Assembly: GCA_965656875.1 (NCBI GenBank)
Contig: CBFHMJ010000053.1
Location: 11,913-75,912, forward strand
Origin: CBFHMJ01 sp965656875
GTDB taxonomy: Bacteria; Pseudomonadota; Gammaproteobacteria; Enterobacterales; Alteromonadaceae
Direction: 5' to 3'
DNA: 64,000 nucleotides
Below the pieces are notes generated by a model. That model ran no database searches, had not been told where the DNA came from, and was given only the letters and a program-made list of their open reading frames with translations. Shown in pieces: positions 17,404 through 25,935 of the stretch; the first letter of the stretch is position 1; the number at the start of each line of letters is the position of its first letter. Made by a program: the position numbers and the translations under genes.

Positions 17404-19209
17404 ATGAACATTTTCTCTTTTAATACTTTGCTGGCTGCCGGACTGCTGACATCATCAGTAACTGTTGCTGCAGCTGCAGCCCCCACCCTCACTCACCATG
17501 AACAACACGCACAACGTTACCTGATCCAGTTTGCGCAACCGCTTGCGGAAAACCAACTGGCATCCAACGCGGCCATCACGGAAACTTTACAACCCCTCGG
17601 GATACAACCTCTGCGTTACCTGGCGAATGTAAATGCGGTCGTCGCCACCCTGACACCAGACCGGGTTCAGGCCCTGAAAAGTCATCCTGACATCGCGACG
17701 CTTGAACCCGATCCCGTGCGGTATCTGCAAGATGACCAGACCACCTGGGGCATCACACAGGTGCAGGCACCACTGGTCAGCGACAGTGCAACAGGCAACC
17801 GGAAAATTTGTATTATTGATACCGGTTATGCGCTGGGCCATGAAGATTTAATGAGCGGTGAGCACGTTACTGGCGAATCCATCGACAGCACCAACGGCCA
17901 GGATCAACTGGGCGTCTGGTCCGAAGATAGTTATGGTCACGGTACGCATATCGCCGGCATTATTGCCTCGGTCGATAATAATTATGGGCTGGTTGGCGTA
18001 AATCCGGGCAATCGGATCAACCTGCACAACGTTAAAATCATCAACAATCCGCATTACTGGTCTATCTGGGGCTCTGATTTGATTGCCGCAGTGGATGCCT
18101 GCACCCAGGCTGGCGCCCATGTCATTAACATGAGTATTGCCGGTCAGGACGCCAGCGCACTGGAAGCACAGGCGATGCAACAGGCCGCAGACCAGGGCGC
18201 ATTATTATTGGCGGCCTCCGGGAACCGGGGCTCTGACAGTTATTATTACCCGGCCAGTTATGACGCCGTGGTTTCGGTCGGTGCCATTGACAGCAATCAA
18301 CACGCCTGGCGCTACACCCAGTCGAATGATCAGGTTGAACTGGTCGCCCCCGGCGTGGGCATTAAATCCACCATTCCGGGTGATCTGTACGGCAAAAAAG
18401 ACGGCACCTCCATGGCAACCGCCTTTGCCTCCGGTGTGGCCGGTCTGGTCTGGAGTCATTTCCCACAATGCAGTGCCACACAAATCCGTCAGGTGCTTAC
18501 CGCCGCCGCGCAGGATCTGGGTGAAGCCGGTCAGGATGATACTTTCGGGTTTGGTCTGATTCAAGCCAAAGCTTCACTCACCCTGCTGGAGCAAGGCGGT
18601 TGTCATGCGGGCGCAGATACCTTCCCCTCCTGCAACGCGATTCTGGAAGCTGGCGGTAGTACAGGCGATGGTATGTACACCATTGATGTCGATGGTAACG
18701 GTCCGGTAGCACCCACCGAGGTCTATTGTGATATGACGCATCAAGGTGGTGGCTGGACTCTCTACGCTCGACACAAAGATGGCATCGCCACGGTTCAATC
18801 AGTTAACCCAGTTACTCCATCAAACTGGGGTGTAATAGCTGACCCATACTGGGTTCATCTACGAGACTCAATGAGCGTAGGTATGATGTTTCTGGACGAG
18901 TTCAATCGGGTTAGCCTAATCAATCGTAACAAAATTACTTCTGGTAATTGTCACTCGGTGCAAGATGTCGACAGTTTAACAAGTCTTCCAGGTTGGTCTC
19001 GATGGGCAATTTGGCATCAAGAAGCATCAGGTTGCGGTATATCAGGTCTTGATTACTCTAATATAGTGCTTGTAGGTTCCAGTTATGGGAGCTACGGTAT
19101 CAGTGGAGCTGCTCTATATAACTGGACATCTCCAAAATTTGACATTTGGCCATATAGTTCAGCTCGGAGTTTTGAGCAACAAGATGAAATGCTCTATTTC
19201 ATCAAATAA
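17404..19209 (+). CDS. Secreted subtilisin-like protease with C-terminal fibrinogen-like domain
   Basis: A 601-residue paralogue of the preceding protease. A signal peptide (MNIFSFNTLLAAGLLTSSVT) and I9-type propeptide lead into an S8 domain with Asp139, His179 in SYGHGTHIAGI and Ser336 in DGTSMATAFASGVAGL. From about residue 403 there is an extra domain with PSCNAILEAGG, VYCDMTHQGGGWTLYARHKDG and several Cys. This is the start pattern of fibrinogen-related/COLFI domains, which usually bind glycans or cell surfaces. The domain may tether the protease to a substrate. Codon use in the last 400 bases is noticeably more AT-rich than the protease part. The ATG has no good Shine-Dalgarno, but its distance from the shared upstream box supports it. 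Confidence 0.92.
   Translation: MNIFSFNTLLAAGLLTSSVTVAAAAAPTLTHHEQHAQRYLIQFAQPLAENQLASNAAITETLQPLGIQPLRYLANVNAVVATLTPDRVQALKSHPDIATLEPDPVRYLQDDQTTWGITQVQAPLVSDSATGNRKICIIDTGYALGHEDLMSGEHVTGESIDSTNGQDQLGVWSEDSYGHGTHIAGIIASVDNNYGLVGVNPGNRINLHNVKIINNPHYWSIWGSDLIAAVDACTQAGAHVINMSIAGQDASALEAQAMQQAADQGALLLAASGNRGSDSYYYPASYDAVVSVGAIDSNQHAWRYTQSNDQVELVAPGVGIKSTIPGDLYGKKDGTSMATAFASGVAGLVWSHFPQCSATQIRQVLTAAAQDLGEAGQDDTFGFGLIQAKASLTLLEQGGCHAGADTFPSCNAILEAGGSTGDGMYTIDVDGNGPVAPTEVYCDMTHQGGGWTLYARHKDGIATVQSVNPVTPSNWGVIADPYWVHLRDSMSVGMMFLDEFNRVSLINRNKITSGNCHSVQDVDSLTSLPGWSRWAIWHQEASGCGISGLDYSNIVLVGSSYGSYGISGAALYNWTSPKFDIWPYSSARSFEQQDEMLYFIK
17857..17914 (+). repeat. 58-nt block identical in both subtilase genes, copy 2
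   Basis: This is the partner of 16437-16494; see that entry. It is identical over 58 bases and sits in the same codon positions after the catalytic Asp. Confidence 0.85.
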
Positions 19210-19224
19210 CCTGTTGGCCTTTTA

Positions 19225-19270
19225 ACAAAAAAAGCAGCGCATAGCTTATCCACCATGCGCTGCTTCTTTT
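19225..19270. terminator. Bidirectional terminator between subtilase and desaturase genes
   Basis: AAGCAGCGCAT pairs with ATGCGCTGCTT around a 12-nt loop. A run of A precedes it (T run for the minus strand) and CTTTTAT follows it. It lies between two convergent genes, so it probably ends both the protease transcript and the long minus-strand NRPS/export transcript. Confidence 0.9.
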
Positions 19271-19297
19271 ATCCGTCATTGATAAAACAATAAAGTC

Positions 19298-20248
19298 CTA
19301 ACCAACCCCCACGCTCGACTTACTCAAATACAACCGTAAAAATCGCCAGTAGCCCTGGATCACAATCGCATTACTTTGATAAGTCGTGGATTGTGCGATC
19401 TGTTGATGTAACGCCTTGATGTTGTAAAAAGGCACAGTCGGAAACAAATGGTGGCTCAGGTGATAGTTCACACCACGAGTAACCACAAACAGGTCATCGA
19501 ACAGGTTGTTCATGATTTCATGGGTGCGGAATTCCAGCGGGACTTGCTGGTGTTGTTCGCTGGGAAAATGCTCAGCTAACATACGAAGTTCGTTGATAAA
19601 CAACCCCCAGGTAGCAATTGGCACAACCCAGTACAACAGAAACAACGTCAATAGTGTCGGTGCAAACACAGCCAGCAATGCGACAAGCGTTATGCCGATC
19701 ACAATGTGGAGACGGTCCTGGCTGCTACGCTTGAATCGACGACGTAAAAACTGCTGGGTCAGAAACAAAAAACCAATACCGGACAGTAACCGTAAACAGC
19801 GAACTTTGCGGTCGTAGATACTGCGCTCGTATGCAGTTTCGTAGACATTAGCGTCCGGATCACCGTCTTTACCGAGATATTTATGATGTTCGAAGTGGCC
19901 TTTTCGGTAACTGTCAAAGCCAGTAATCAACGGCAGAAATAAGATGATATTGAAGAATTTCGCCACCTTATCATTCAGGGCTCTGTCTTTAAACATCATC
20001 CAGTGGCTGGCTTCATGCAAAGCAATGGATGCAATACCGATCAGCCGCGCACCGATAAACATCACGGCGATAATATAAGTCACCGGATGCCAGTACAGTT
20101 CAGAAACCACCGCCACCAATGCCACCAGCATCAGATCAAACGCAATGTAGCGGGCTGCGGTGGTGTTATCTTTATCACTCAGTTCGCGCAGTGAATCAGC
20201 ATCGATCATACCGCGCACCAGATTCTCAGATGTTGCCGACTGACTCAT
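19298..20248 (-). CDS. Membrane fatty-acid desaturase/hydroxylase family protein
   Basis: A 316-residue di-iron membrane enzyme. The three histidine clusters are clear: HEASH (His78-His82), HFEHH (His118-His122) and HLSHH near residue 265. They are set among four or more hydrophobic segments (for example LMLVALVAVV and IILFLPLITG). AAGGAGGT, a near-perfect ribosome site, stands 4 bases before the ATG. It is the last gene of the minus-strand run, 45 bp after the exporter permease, and is probably co-transcribed with the NRPS tailoring and export genes. A role in desaturating or hydroxylating a fatty acid attached to the peptide is an attractive inference; a general lipid role is equally possible. 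The reaction and chain position cannot be read from the sequence. Confidence 0.9.
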   Translation of the reverse strand: MSQSATSENLVRGMIDADSLRELSDKDNTTAARYIAFDLMLVALVAVVSELYWHPVTYIIAVMFIGARLIGIASIALHEASHWMMFKDRALNDKVAKFFNIILFLPLITGFDSYRKGHFEHHKYLGKDGDPDANVYETAYERSIYDRKVRCLRLLSGIGFLFLTQQFLRRRFKRSSQDRLHIVIGITLVALLAVFAPTLLTLFLLYWVVPIATWGLFINELRMLAEHFPSEQHQQVPLEFRTHEIMNNLFDDLFVVTRGVNYHLSHHLFPTVPFYNIKALHQQIAQSTTYQSNAIVIQGYWRFLRLYLSKSSVGVG

Positions 20249-20293
20249 GGTTTACCTCCTTTCAGACTTCAGGTAATTCACATCCAACAGGCA

Positions 20294-22747
20294 TTAGCTG
20301 TCTCGTAACGCTTCATCCGGGTGGATATCAGCGGCCTGTTTTGCCGGGATCATCGCGGCAATCACAATAAACAACGCCAGGCTGATACTGACGCCGAGAT
20401 AAACCCAGACGTTATTCGGATTGATGCCCACTAATTGAGATTGCAGGCCGCGAACCAACACGACAGCCAGGCCGAGTCCGGCAACCACGCCCAGTCCAAC
20501 CTGAATCATTAAACGTTTTTGAATAAACAAAATGATGTCGAATTTCTTTGCACCCAGCGCTTTACGAATACCGAATTCCCGGCGCTGTTGCGAAATGGTG
20601 AAGAACAGGATGCCGACAATACCAATCAACGATAAAAACAGCGCAATAAAGGCAAATCCAATCATGATTTGTGATTGCAAATGGAAATAGAATTGACTGA
20701 TTTCCTGCCAGCGGGTAACAGTGCGTTGCAGGTTAATTGAGATATCCCGGTCTTGCTGACTCACCAGTTTCTCCACCACAGGTGCGGTGTTTTTACCACC
20801 ACGACCACGAGTCAGAATAACCACGCCGCCTACCGGACTTTGCGCAATGGGTTCGTAAATGATTTCTGTACGGCGGCTTCGGCCTAAGTCGCCCTGGAAA
20901 TTCAGGTAAGGCATCACACCCACAATGGTTCGCCAGGGTCTGGAGTCATCCACTCCAACCCGAACTTGTTGCCCGACGACATTGCCGCCCGGCGCGAGTT
21001 TTTCAGCCAGCGACTGGCTGACAATGGCGACCGGTTGTGAATTCAGATGATCGGTGTCATTAAACATTCGGCCCTGTGTCAGGGTAATGCCCAACGCGCT
21101 GTCGAATCCTTCACCGATGTGAATACGTTTAGCAATGGGATGATCGGCGTCTTTATCGTAGGTTTCGCCAAACTCAGAGTAGTAATACAGTGGCGCAGCT
21201 GCGCCTGGGCGAACGGAACTGAAAGAAAATGCAGCGATTTCTGCTTCATCACGCAGTCGTACCGATAACTCACGGTAAACGCGGGCTTTGCCTTCATCCT
21301 CAGCAAACTGATCGCCGGTCAGCGACACCATAGTGGTTAACACGCCCTGTTCGTCAAAGCCTGACGCTTTGTTTTTCAACGTCATGGAGCTTTGCACCAG
21401 GAATACCGCGCCGACCAGCAGCGCACAACTGAACATAATCTCACCGATAATCAGCGCAGAAATAAACTTGTTCTTCGCTCCACCAGACACAGCTGTAGCA
21501 TTGGCTTTTAACGCGGAATTGATATCTGGTTTTGACATTTTTACTGCGGGAACGGCACCAGCGACCAGGGTTGAAAACACCAGCGCAACCAGGGCAAACC
21601 AGAGCTGATGCAAATCGTCCAGACCAAAAGAAATGCCCTGACTCATCTTCTCTGCGATCCAGAACGGAACACTCGGGTCATTGCTAACAATCATTTCGCC
21701 AACAGCCTGACTGATATACAGACCAATCCCAAACCCAATAATGCCGCCACTGATACAGACAATCGAACTTTCCAGCAGGAAACGAATAATCAGGCGACGA
21801 CGTGGCGCACCCAGGGCTGACTGCACGGCCAGTTCCAGCGACCGTTTATTACCCAGCGCCAGAAACAGGTTAGCGATGTTGGCACAGGCAATACCAAGTA
21901 CCATCACACTGGCCAGAAACAGGGTATACACCACCGTTGGAATGTGATCGCCAATAAATTCAATAGTGTATGGCTGAACGTAAGCCGTGAAATTCTCATA
22001 AGCTTTGGGGTAGCGAGCCTGCATATTACTGACCAGCGCCCGGGATTCATGTTGCAAGGATGCGATTGTCGCTCCGGCTTTCAGCGTGGCAATAATATCG
22101 ACAGAGGGGGTTTCATTGCGTCCGGTCAGGCCGTTGAAGTGAGTATTCAACGGTATCCATAATTGCTGGTTTCTGGGGTATTTGAAATTCTTTTTCGTCA
22201 CACCAATCACAGTATGCAACGTTTGATTGATACGAATTTTTCGGCCAATCAGATCAGAGCGTCGCTCATAAAAATCGCGCCAAAGGTCATAACCCAGCAC
22301 GACCACCGGCTCTGCGCCCGCTTGCATGTCCTGGTCGGCAATCACCCGGCCTAACAACGGTTTAACGGCTAACATCTCGAACACGGATGCCGTGACTTCA
22401 GCCCCTTTAAAACGGCGAGATGATTCAGCGCCGCCGATGATTAAATCTTTGGCTAAGAACGCACCGCTGGCATCGACGTTATTCAGTTGTTCTGAGAATT
22501 CGAGATATTCCTCAACCGTGGCATCCCGTTGTCGGCTTTGGTTATTTTTGTCAATAAAGCCGAGGTGGACAAATCGATCCGGCTCATCAACCGGTAATGA
22601 CGTCAGGTAATTCTGACCGCCGACATAAATAAACGTGGTCGCACCAATACCCAGCGCCATCGCGACTACCGCCAGAAACGACAATACAGGCGACGCTTTT
22701 AAGCCTGACCAGGCATTGGCTAATTCAAACTTTAATTCTTCCATCAT
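20294..22747 (-). CDS. ABC exporter permease, MacB/FtsX (ADOP-like) type
   Basis: An 817-residue permease made of two copies of the MacB-periplasmic-core plus FtsX unit. The N-terminal helix is followed by GATTFIYVGGQNYL and a periplasmic domain (PLLGRVI, VVVLGYDLW). A cluster of helices around residues 270-420 contains LAVQSALGAPRRRL. A second periplasmic domain precedes the terminal FtsX repeat (FGIRKALGAKKFDI). The double-length form without a fused ATPase fits the ADOP group. An in-frame second ATG at 22744 has better spacing from AGAGG. With the ATPase and adaptor upstream it forms a tripartite export system, most likely for the NRPS product or its precursor. Confidence 0.93.
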   Translation of the reverse strand: MMEELKFELANAWSGLKASPVLSFLAVVAMALGIGATTFIYVGGQNYLTSLPVDEPDRFVHLGFIDKNNQSRQRDATVEEYLEFSEQLNNVDASGAFLAKDLIIGGAESSRRFKGAEVTASVFEMLAVKPLLGRVIADQDMQAGAEPVVVLGYDLWRDFYERRSDLIGRKIRINQTLHTVIGVTKKNFKYPRNQQLWIPLNTHFNGLTGRNETPSVDIIATLKAGATIASLQHESRALVSNMQARYPKAYENFTAYVQPYTIEFIGDHIPTVVYTLFLASVMVLGIACANIANLFLALGNKRSLELAVQSALGAPRRRLIIRFLLESSIVCISGGIIGFGIGLYISQAVGEMIVSNDPSVPFWIAEKMSQGISFGLDDLHQLWFALVALVFSTLVAGAVPAVKMSKPDINSALKANATAVSGGAKNKFISALIIGEIMFSCALLVGAVFLVQSSMTLKNKASGFDEQGVLTTMVSLTGDQFAEDEGKARVYRELSVRLRDEAEIAAFSFSSVRPGAAAPLYYYSEFGETYDKDADHPIAKRIHIGEGFDSALGITLTQGRMFNDTDHLNSQPVAIVSQSLAEKLAPGGNVVGQQVRVGVDDSRPWRTIVGVMPYLNFQGDLGRSRRTEIIYEPIAQSPVGGVVILTRGRGGKNTAPVVEKLVSQQDRDISINLQRTVTRWQEISQFYFHLQSQIMIGFAFIALFLSLIGIVGILFFTISQQRREFGIRKALGAKKFDIILFIQKRLMIQVGLGVVAGLGLAVVLVRGLQSQLVGINPNNVWVYLGVSISLALFIVIAAMIPAKQAADIHPDEALRDS

Positions 22748-22779
22748 GTAACCTCTGTCTCTCGTTAAACCGGGCCGGA

Positions 22780-23463
22780 TTACACGACTTTACCGTCGAA
22801 TAAGTTGAACTTATTCTGCGCAAAATCCAGATAACGAGAGTCATGAGTTACCATGCAAATCGTTGAGCCTTGTTGATGAAGTTCAGCCAGTAATTCCATC
22901 ACCGCATCACCATTTTTTGAGTCCAGGTTACCCGTTGGTTCATCCGCCAGTAATACCGCTGGCTGGCCTACCAGCGCCCGGGCAACGGCTACCCGTTGCT
23001 GTTGACCACCGGACAATTGCGACGGTAAGTGATTCTTACGGTGAGACATCGCCACTTTATCCAGCGCCCACTCAACTCGCTCGGCACGTTCTTTTGTAGA
23101 AAGCCCTTTGCGGTAAGTAAGCGGTAACTCAACATTTTTCTGAATGGAAATATCACCAATCAGATTAAACGCCTGAAAGATGAAACCAATTTGCTGATTA
23201 CGGATTTCAGACCGCTGATCATGATTCAACGCAGTGACTTCACTGCCCTGTAATTTGTAAGAACCGGATGACGGTAAATCCAGTAATCCCAGAATCGACA
23301 GCAAGGTCGATTTACCGCAACCGGACGGGCCACTGATCGACACAAAATCGTTCTGTTTTACCTCCAGGCTAACCCCTGACAATGCATAGGTTTCCATTTC
23401 ATCGGTATAGAAAACCTTATTGATATCAGAAAGTTCAATTACGCTCTTATTACTGCTTGTCAT
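22780..23463 (-). CDS. ABC transporter ATP-binding protein (MacB/LolD type)
   Basis: A 227-residue ATPase with Walker A GPSGCGKST, Q-loop QAFNLIG, signature LSGGQQQRVAVARAL, Walker B VLLADEPTGNLD and the switch His in MVTHDSRY. The sequence type is that of MacB/LolD/FtsE ATPases that drive mechanotransmission permeases. AAGGA lies 8 bases before the ATG. It sits between the adaptor and permease genes, with a 32-bp gap to the latter, and would energise that permease. Confidence 0.96.
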   Translation of the reverse strand: MTSSNKSVIELSDINKVFYTDEMETYALSGVSLEVKQNDFVSISGPSGCGKSTLLSILGLLDLPSSGSYKLQGSEVTALNHDQRSEIRNQQIGFIFQAFNLIGDISIQKNVELPLTYRKGLSTKERAERVEWALDKVAMSHRKNHLPSQLSGGQQQRVAVARALVGQPAVLLADEPTGNLDSKNGDAVMELLAELHQQGSTICMVTHDSRYLDFAQNKFNLFDGKVV

Positions 23464-23535
23464 GAGTCCCGTCCTTACACCTGAATGATTATTCGTTGTC
23501 TTTGTTTATTGTTATTGTCCTGGCGTCGTCGCTCG

Positions 23536-24789
23536 TTAGCGGCGTATCGCCAGAGTGTCGGCATCTGCCCATTCGCTCAAATCTGACAGAATCACCAGCT
23601 CGCCCGGTTCCAGCCCTTTCACAATCTGAATGCGATTGAGTGAGCTTTTACCAAAACTGACGTTACGTTTTTTCGCTTCGGTCTTGTCCTGATTCAACAC
23701 AAACACCACAGCGTTCTCGCCATCACTGAGACGTGCTGGTCGTTGAATATGAACCACATTGTCAAACTTCTGGAGCTGGATGGTGCCGTCGATATTAAGG
23801 TCGGCCCGAGCGCCTTCCGGTAAGGCTTCATCCAGTTCAATATCAACCTGAATCGTGCCGTTTTTTACCAGTGGCGCGATACGGTAAACATGGCCTTTAA
23901 CCACGCCGTTGCGGGTATCGATTGATGCTTGCAGACCGGTGGCAATGTCTTTACCCCGGGTTTCGGGAATCTGGATTTCTGCAATTAAATCGCCTGGTTT
24001 GGCAATACTGGTCAGGTCTTCACCTTTGTTGATTCGCTCGCCCGCCTCGACCAGCATGTCCTGCACAACCCCGGCGATTGCACTGCGAACATACAGTGAT
24101 TCTTCCTGCTGCTGTTTGTGTTGATAGGAAAATTTCAGCTCTTCGATCACCGCTTGCTGGGCATCAAGCTGAGCGTTGTAATAGGCATCAAAGCCGTTGA
24201 GTTTGTTTTCAAATAGTTCGATTCGCTTGGCGAACATTTTGAATTCCAGCCTGGCGGCCTGAACATCAATGCCAGAGACAATGCCTTCGTCTTCCAGCTT
24301 TTCGTTTGCCTCTACTTTCAGCGCGGCAATGTCGTATTCAGAACGTGTGCCTTCCAGCGTATTCACCAAATCAATGCGTTCGTTATCCAACTGAGCTTTA
24401 AGTGATACGCCCTTTGCTTTTTCCGCTTCGAGCTTCAGGCGATATTCGTTCGCCTGCTGCTTCACATCCGGGTTAAACAGCTCAATCAATACATCGCCCT
24501 GCGCGACGGTATCGCCGGGTTTGACATAAATTTTTTCAATCCGCCCTTCAACGTTTGACGCCATGCGGCGTAGTTCACGGGGTCGTAAAATCCCGGAGCC
24601 ACCCACTTCCAGTGTCAGTTCTCCTTGCTTTACTTCATCAAACCAAAAACTGTCGCTTTGAATCTCCGGCACTTTGGGTGTTAACAGGCCGGTTGCAAGC
24701 CACATCACCAGTAACGCAACCGCGCCGTATATGAGTGGCTTTTTCTTGCCCAGTTTTTTCAGGTTGGACGTTTGTCGTACTTTATCCAA
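23536..24789 (-). CDS. HlyD/MacA-type periplasmic adaptor of the ABC exporter (TTG start)
   Basis: A 417-residue membrane fusion protein. A short basic cytoplasmic tail (NLKKLGKKK) precedes one inner-membrane anchor (PLIYGAVALLVMWLATGLL). A lipoyl half (VEGRIEKIYVKPGDTVAQGDVLIEL), a long coiled-coil hairpin (about residues 115-215) and the second half (YVRSAIAGVVQDMLVEAGERI) follow, then a barrel domain and IQIVKGLEPGELVILSD. The first possible codon is TTG at 24789; no in-frame ATG occurs before or soon after it, so a TTG start is likely. It is third in the run after the two oxygenases, followed by the ATPase and permease. No TolC-like gene is in the window. Confidence 0.92.
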   Translation of the reverse strand: MDKVRQTSNLKKLGKKKPLIYGAVALLVMWLATGLLTPKVPEIQSDSFWFDEVKQGELTLEVGGSGILRPRELRRMASNVEGRIEKIYVKPGDTVAQGDVLIELFNPDVKQQANEYRLKLEAEKAKGVSLKAQLDNERIDLVNTLEGTRSEYDIAALKVEANEKLEDEGIVSGIDVQAARLEFKMFAKRIELFENKLNGFDAYYNAQLDAQQAVIEELKFSYQHKQQQEESLYVRSAIAGVVQDMLVEAGERINKGEDLTSIAKPGDLIAEIQIPETRGKDIATGLQASIDTRNGVVKGHVYRIAPLVKNGTIQVDIELDEALPEGARADLNIDGTIQLQKFDNVVHIQRPARLSDGENAVVFVLNQDKTEAKKRNVSFGKSSLNRIQIVKGLEPGELVILSDLSEWADADTLAIRR

Positions 24790-24888
24790 TGGATCACCAT
24801 TTATCGTTTGTTGATAGTTTCATGTCAGGCGCTGTTACCATCAGCATTAGCCATTCAGGCCATGCAAACAGACGCCTTGTGTTTCTGG

Positions 24889-25911
24889 TCACGCGCCTGG
24901 CTTATATTCCACATCAGCCCAAAGCGTGGGTTCGCTCATCGCAGTCAGAACCCGGCGTTCGCCTTCGAAGCTGCCACGACCATGCGTGCAAAGCATGTTA
25001 TCCAGCATCAGGACGTCACCGGTTTCCCAGTCAAATTCGACCTTCTCTGATACATAGGCATCGCGTAATTCGTTATATACGTCGTCTTCAATCCGGCCAC
25101 CATCGCCATAAAAGGTCTGATTGGGTAACTCACTTTCACTGAAGGAATCTTCAAACATTTCTTTGGTGTCCGGGTCCAGCGTGGAAAGATTGAAGAACGT
25201 ACAGTGATTGAACCAGCAGATATCGCCAGACACCGGATGCACTGATGCCACCGGGCGCACCTGATAAGTCGATAACGCACCGCCTGGCTCCCAGCTGAAT
25301 TCGATTTGATTGGCACGACAATACTCTTCAACCTCTTGCTGGTTGTCTGTCTGGAATGCCTTTTGCCAGGTCATGCTCATCATCGGCCAGAAGTAGCGTG
25401 AGTATCGGTATTTACGCTGTAAAAACTGTTCGCGGGTTTGTTCAGAAATGCGGTTGAAAATCTTGCGAGCATCAGCAATCGGTGTTGTGCCGCCTTTCTC
25501 TGCGGCTGTTTCGCAGAAGAAGAAAATTTTCAACGGAAAAGCGAGGTTATAAGACTGCTCAGAATGCAGGAAAATCTCTTTATCGGGTGGATGGTCCGTT
25601 GAAGTGTAAACTCTGCCGCCCACATTACTGCGTGGCGATGATTGTTCGGTGTACTTTAACGGCGTACCCGAGGCTTTTTCGACAAATTGTTCAAAAGCAT
25701 CGGATGAATCAACATTAAAGCCACGGAATAACAGGCCGCCGTATTGAGCCAGCAATTCGGTCATCAGTGCCTGTTGCTGTTCGACCATCTGATTTAAATC
25801 AACATCGCCTGACAACGGGGTGATCACCAGCGGCAACACCTGATCGTCGGACACAAAACTCGCCTGAACACCGGCACTGTTCAACCGGGCCTGAAAGTCA
25901 TTACTTATCAT
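24889..25911 (-). CDS. SyrP/AsnO-like Fe(II)/2-oxoglutarate oxygenase 1 (TauD family)
   Basis: A jelly-roll oxygenase that uses iron, oxygen and 2-oxoglutarate. The iron ligands are a His-x-Glu pair in FLHSEQSY and the distal His in MLCTHGRGSFEGER, whose Arg residues match the 2-oxoglutarate site. The His-x-Glu form is typical of hydroxylases that act on amino acids in NRPS pathways. The frame opens at 25917, but AGAGGA lies 6 bases before the ATG at 25911 and touches the earlier ATG, so I use 25911 (340 residues). It is 24 bp from a paralogue, both downstream of the NRPS genes. The likely job is beta-hydroxylation of a carrier-bound residue such as Asp; the target residue is inferred. Confidence 0.9.
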   Translation of the reverse strand: MISNDFQARLNSAGVQASFVSDDQVLPLVITPLSGDVDLNQMVEQQQALMTELLAQYGGLLFRGFNVDSSDAFEQFVEKASGTPLKYTEQSSPRSNVGGRVYTSTDHPPDKEIFLHSEQSYNLAFPLKIFFFCETAAEKGGTTPIADARKIFNRISEQTREQFLQRKYRYSRYFWPMMSMTWQKAFQTDNQQEVEEYCRANQIEFSWEPGGALSTYQVRPVASVHPVSGDICWFNHCTFFNLSTLDPDTKEMFEDSFSESELPNQTFYGDGGRIEDDVYNELRDAYVSEKVEFDWETGDVLMLDNMLCTHGRGSFEGERRVLTAMSEPTLWADVEYKPGA

Positions 25912-25935
25912 AGTCATTCCTCTTTAGTGGTCGTT

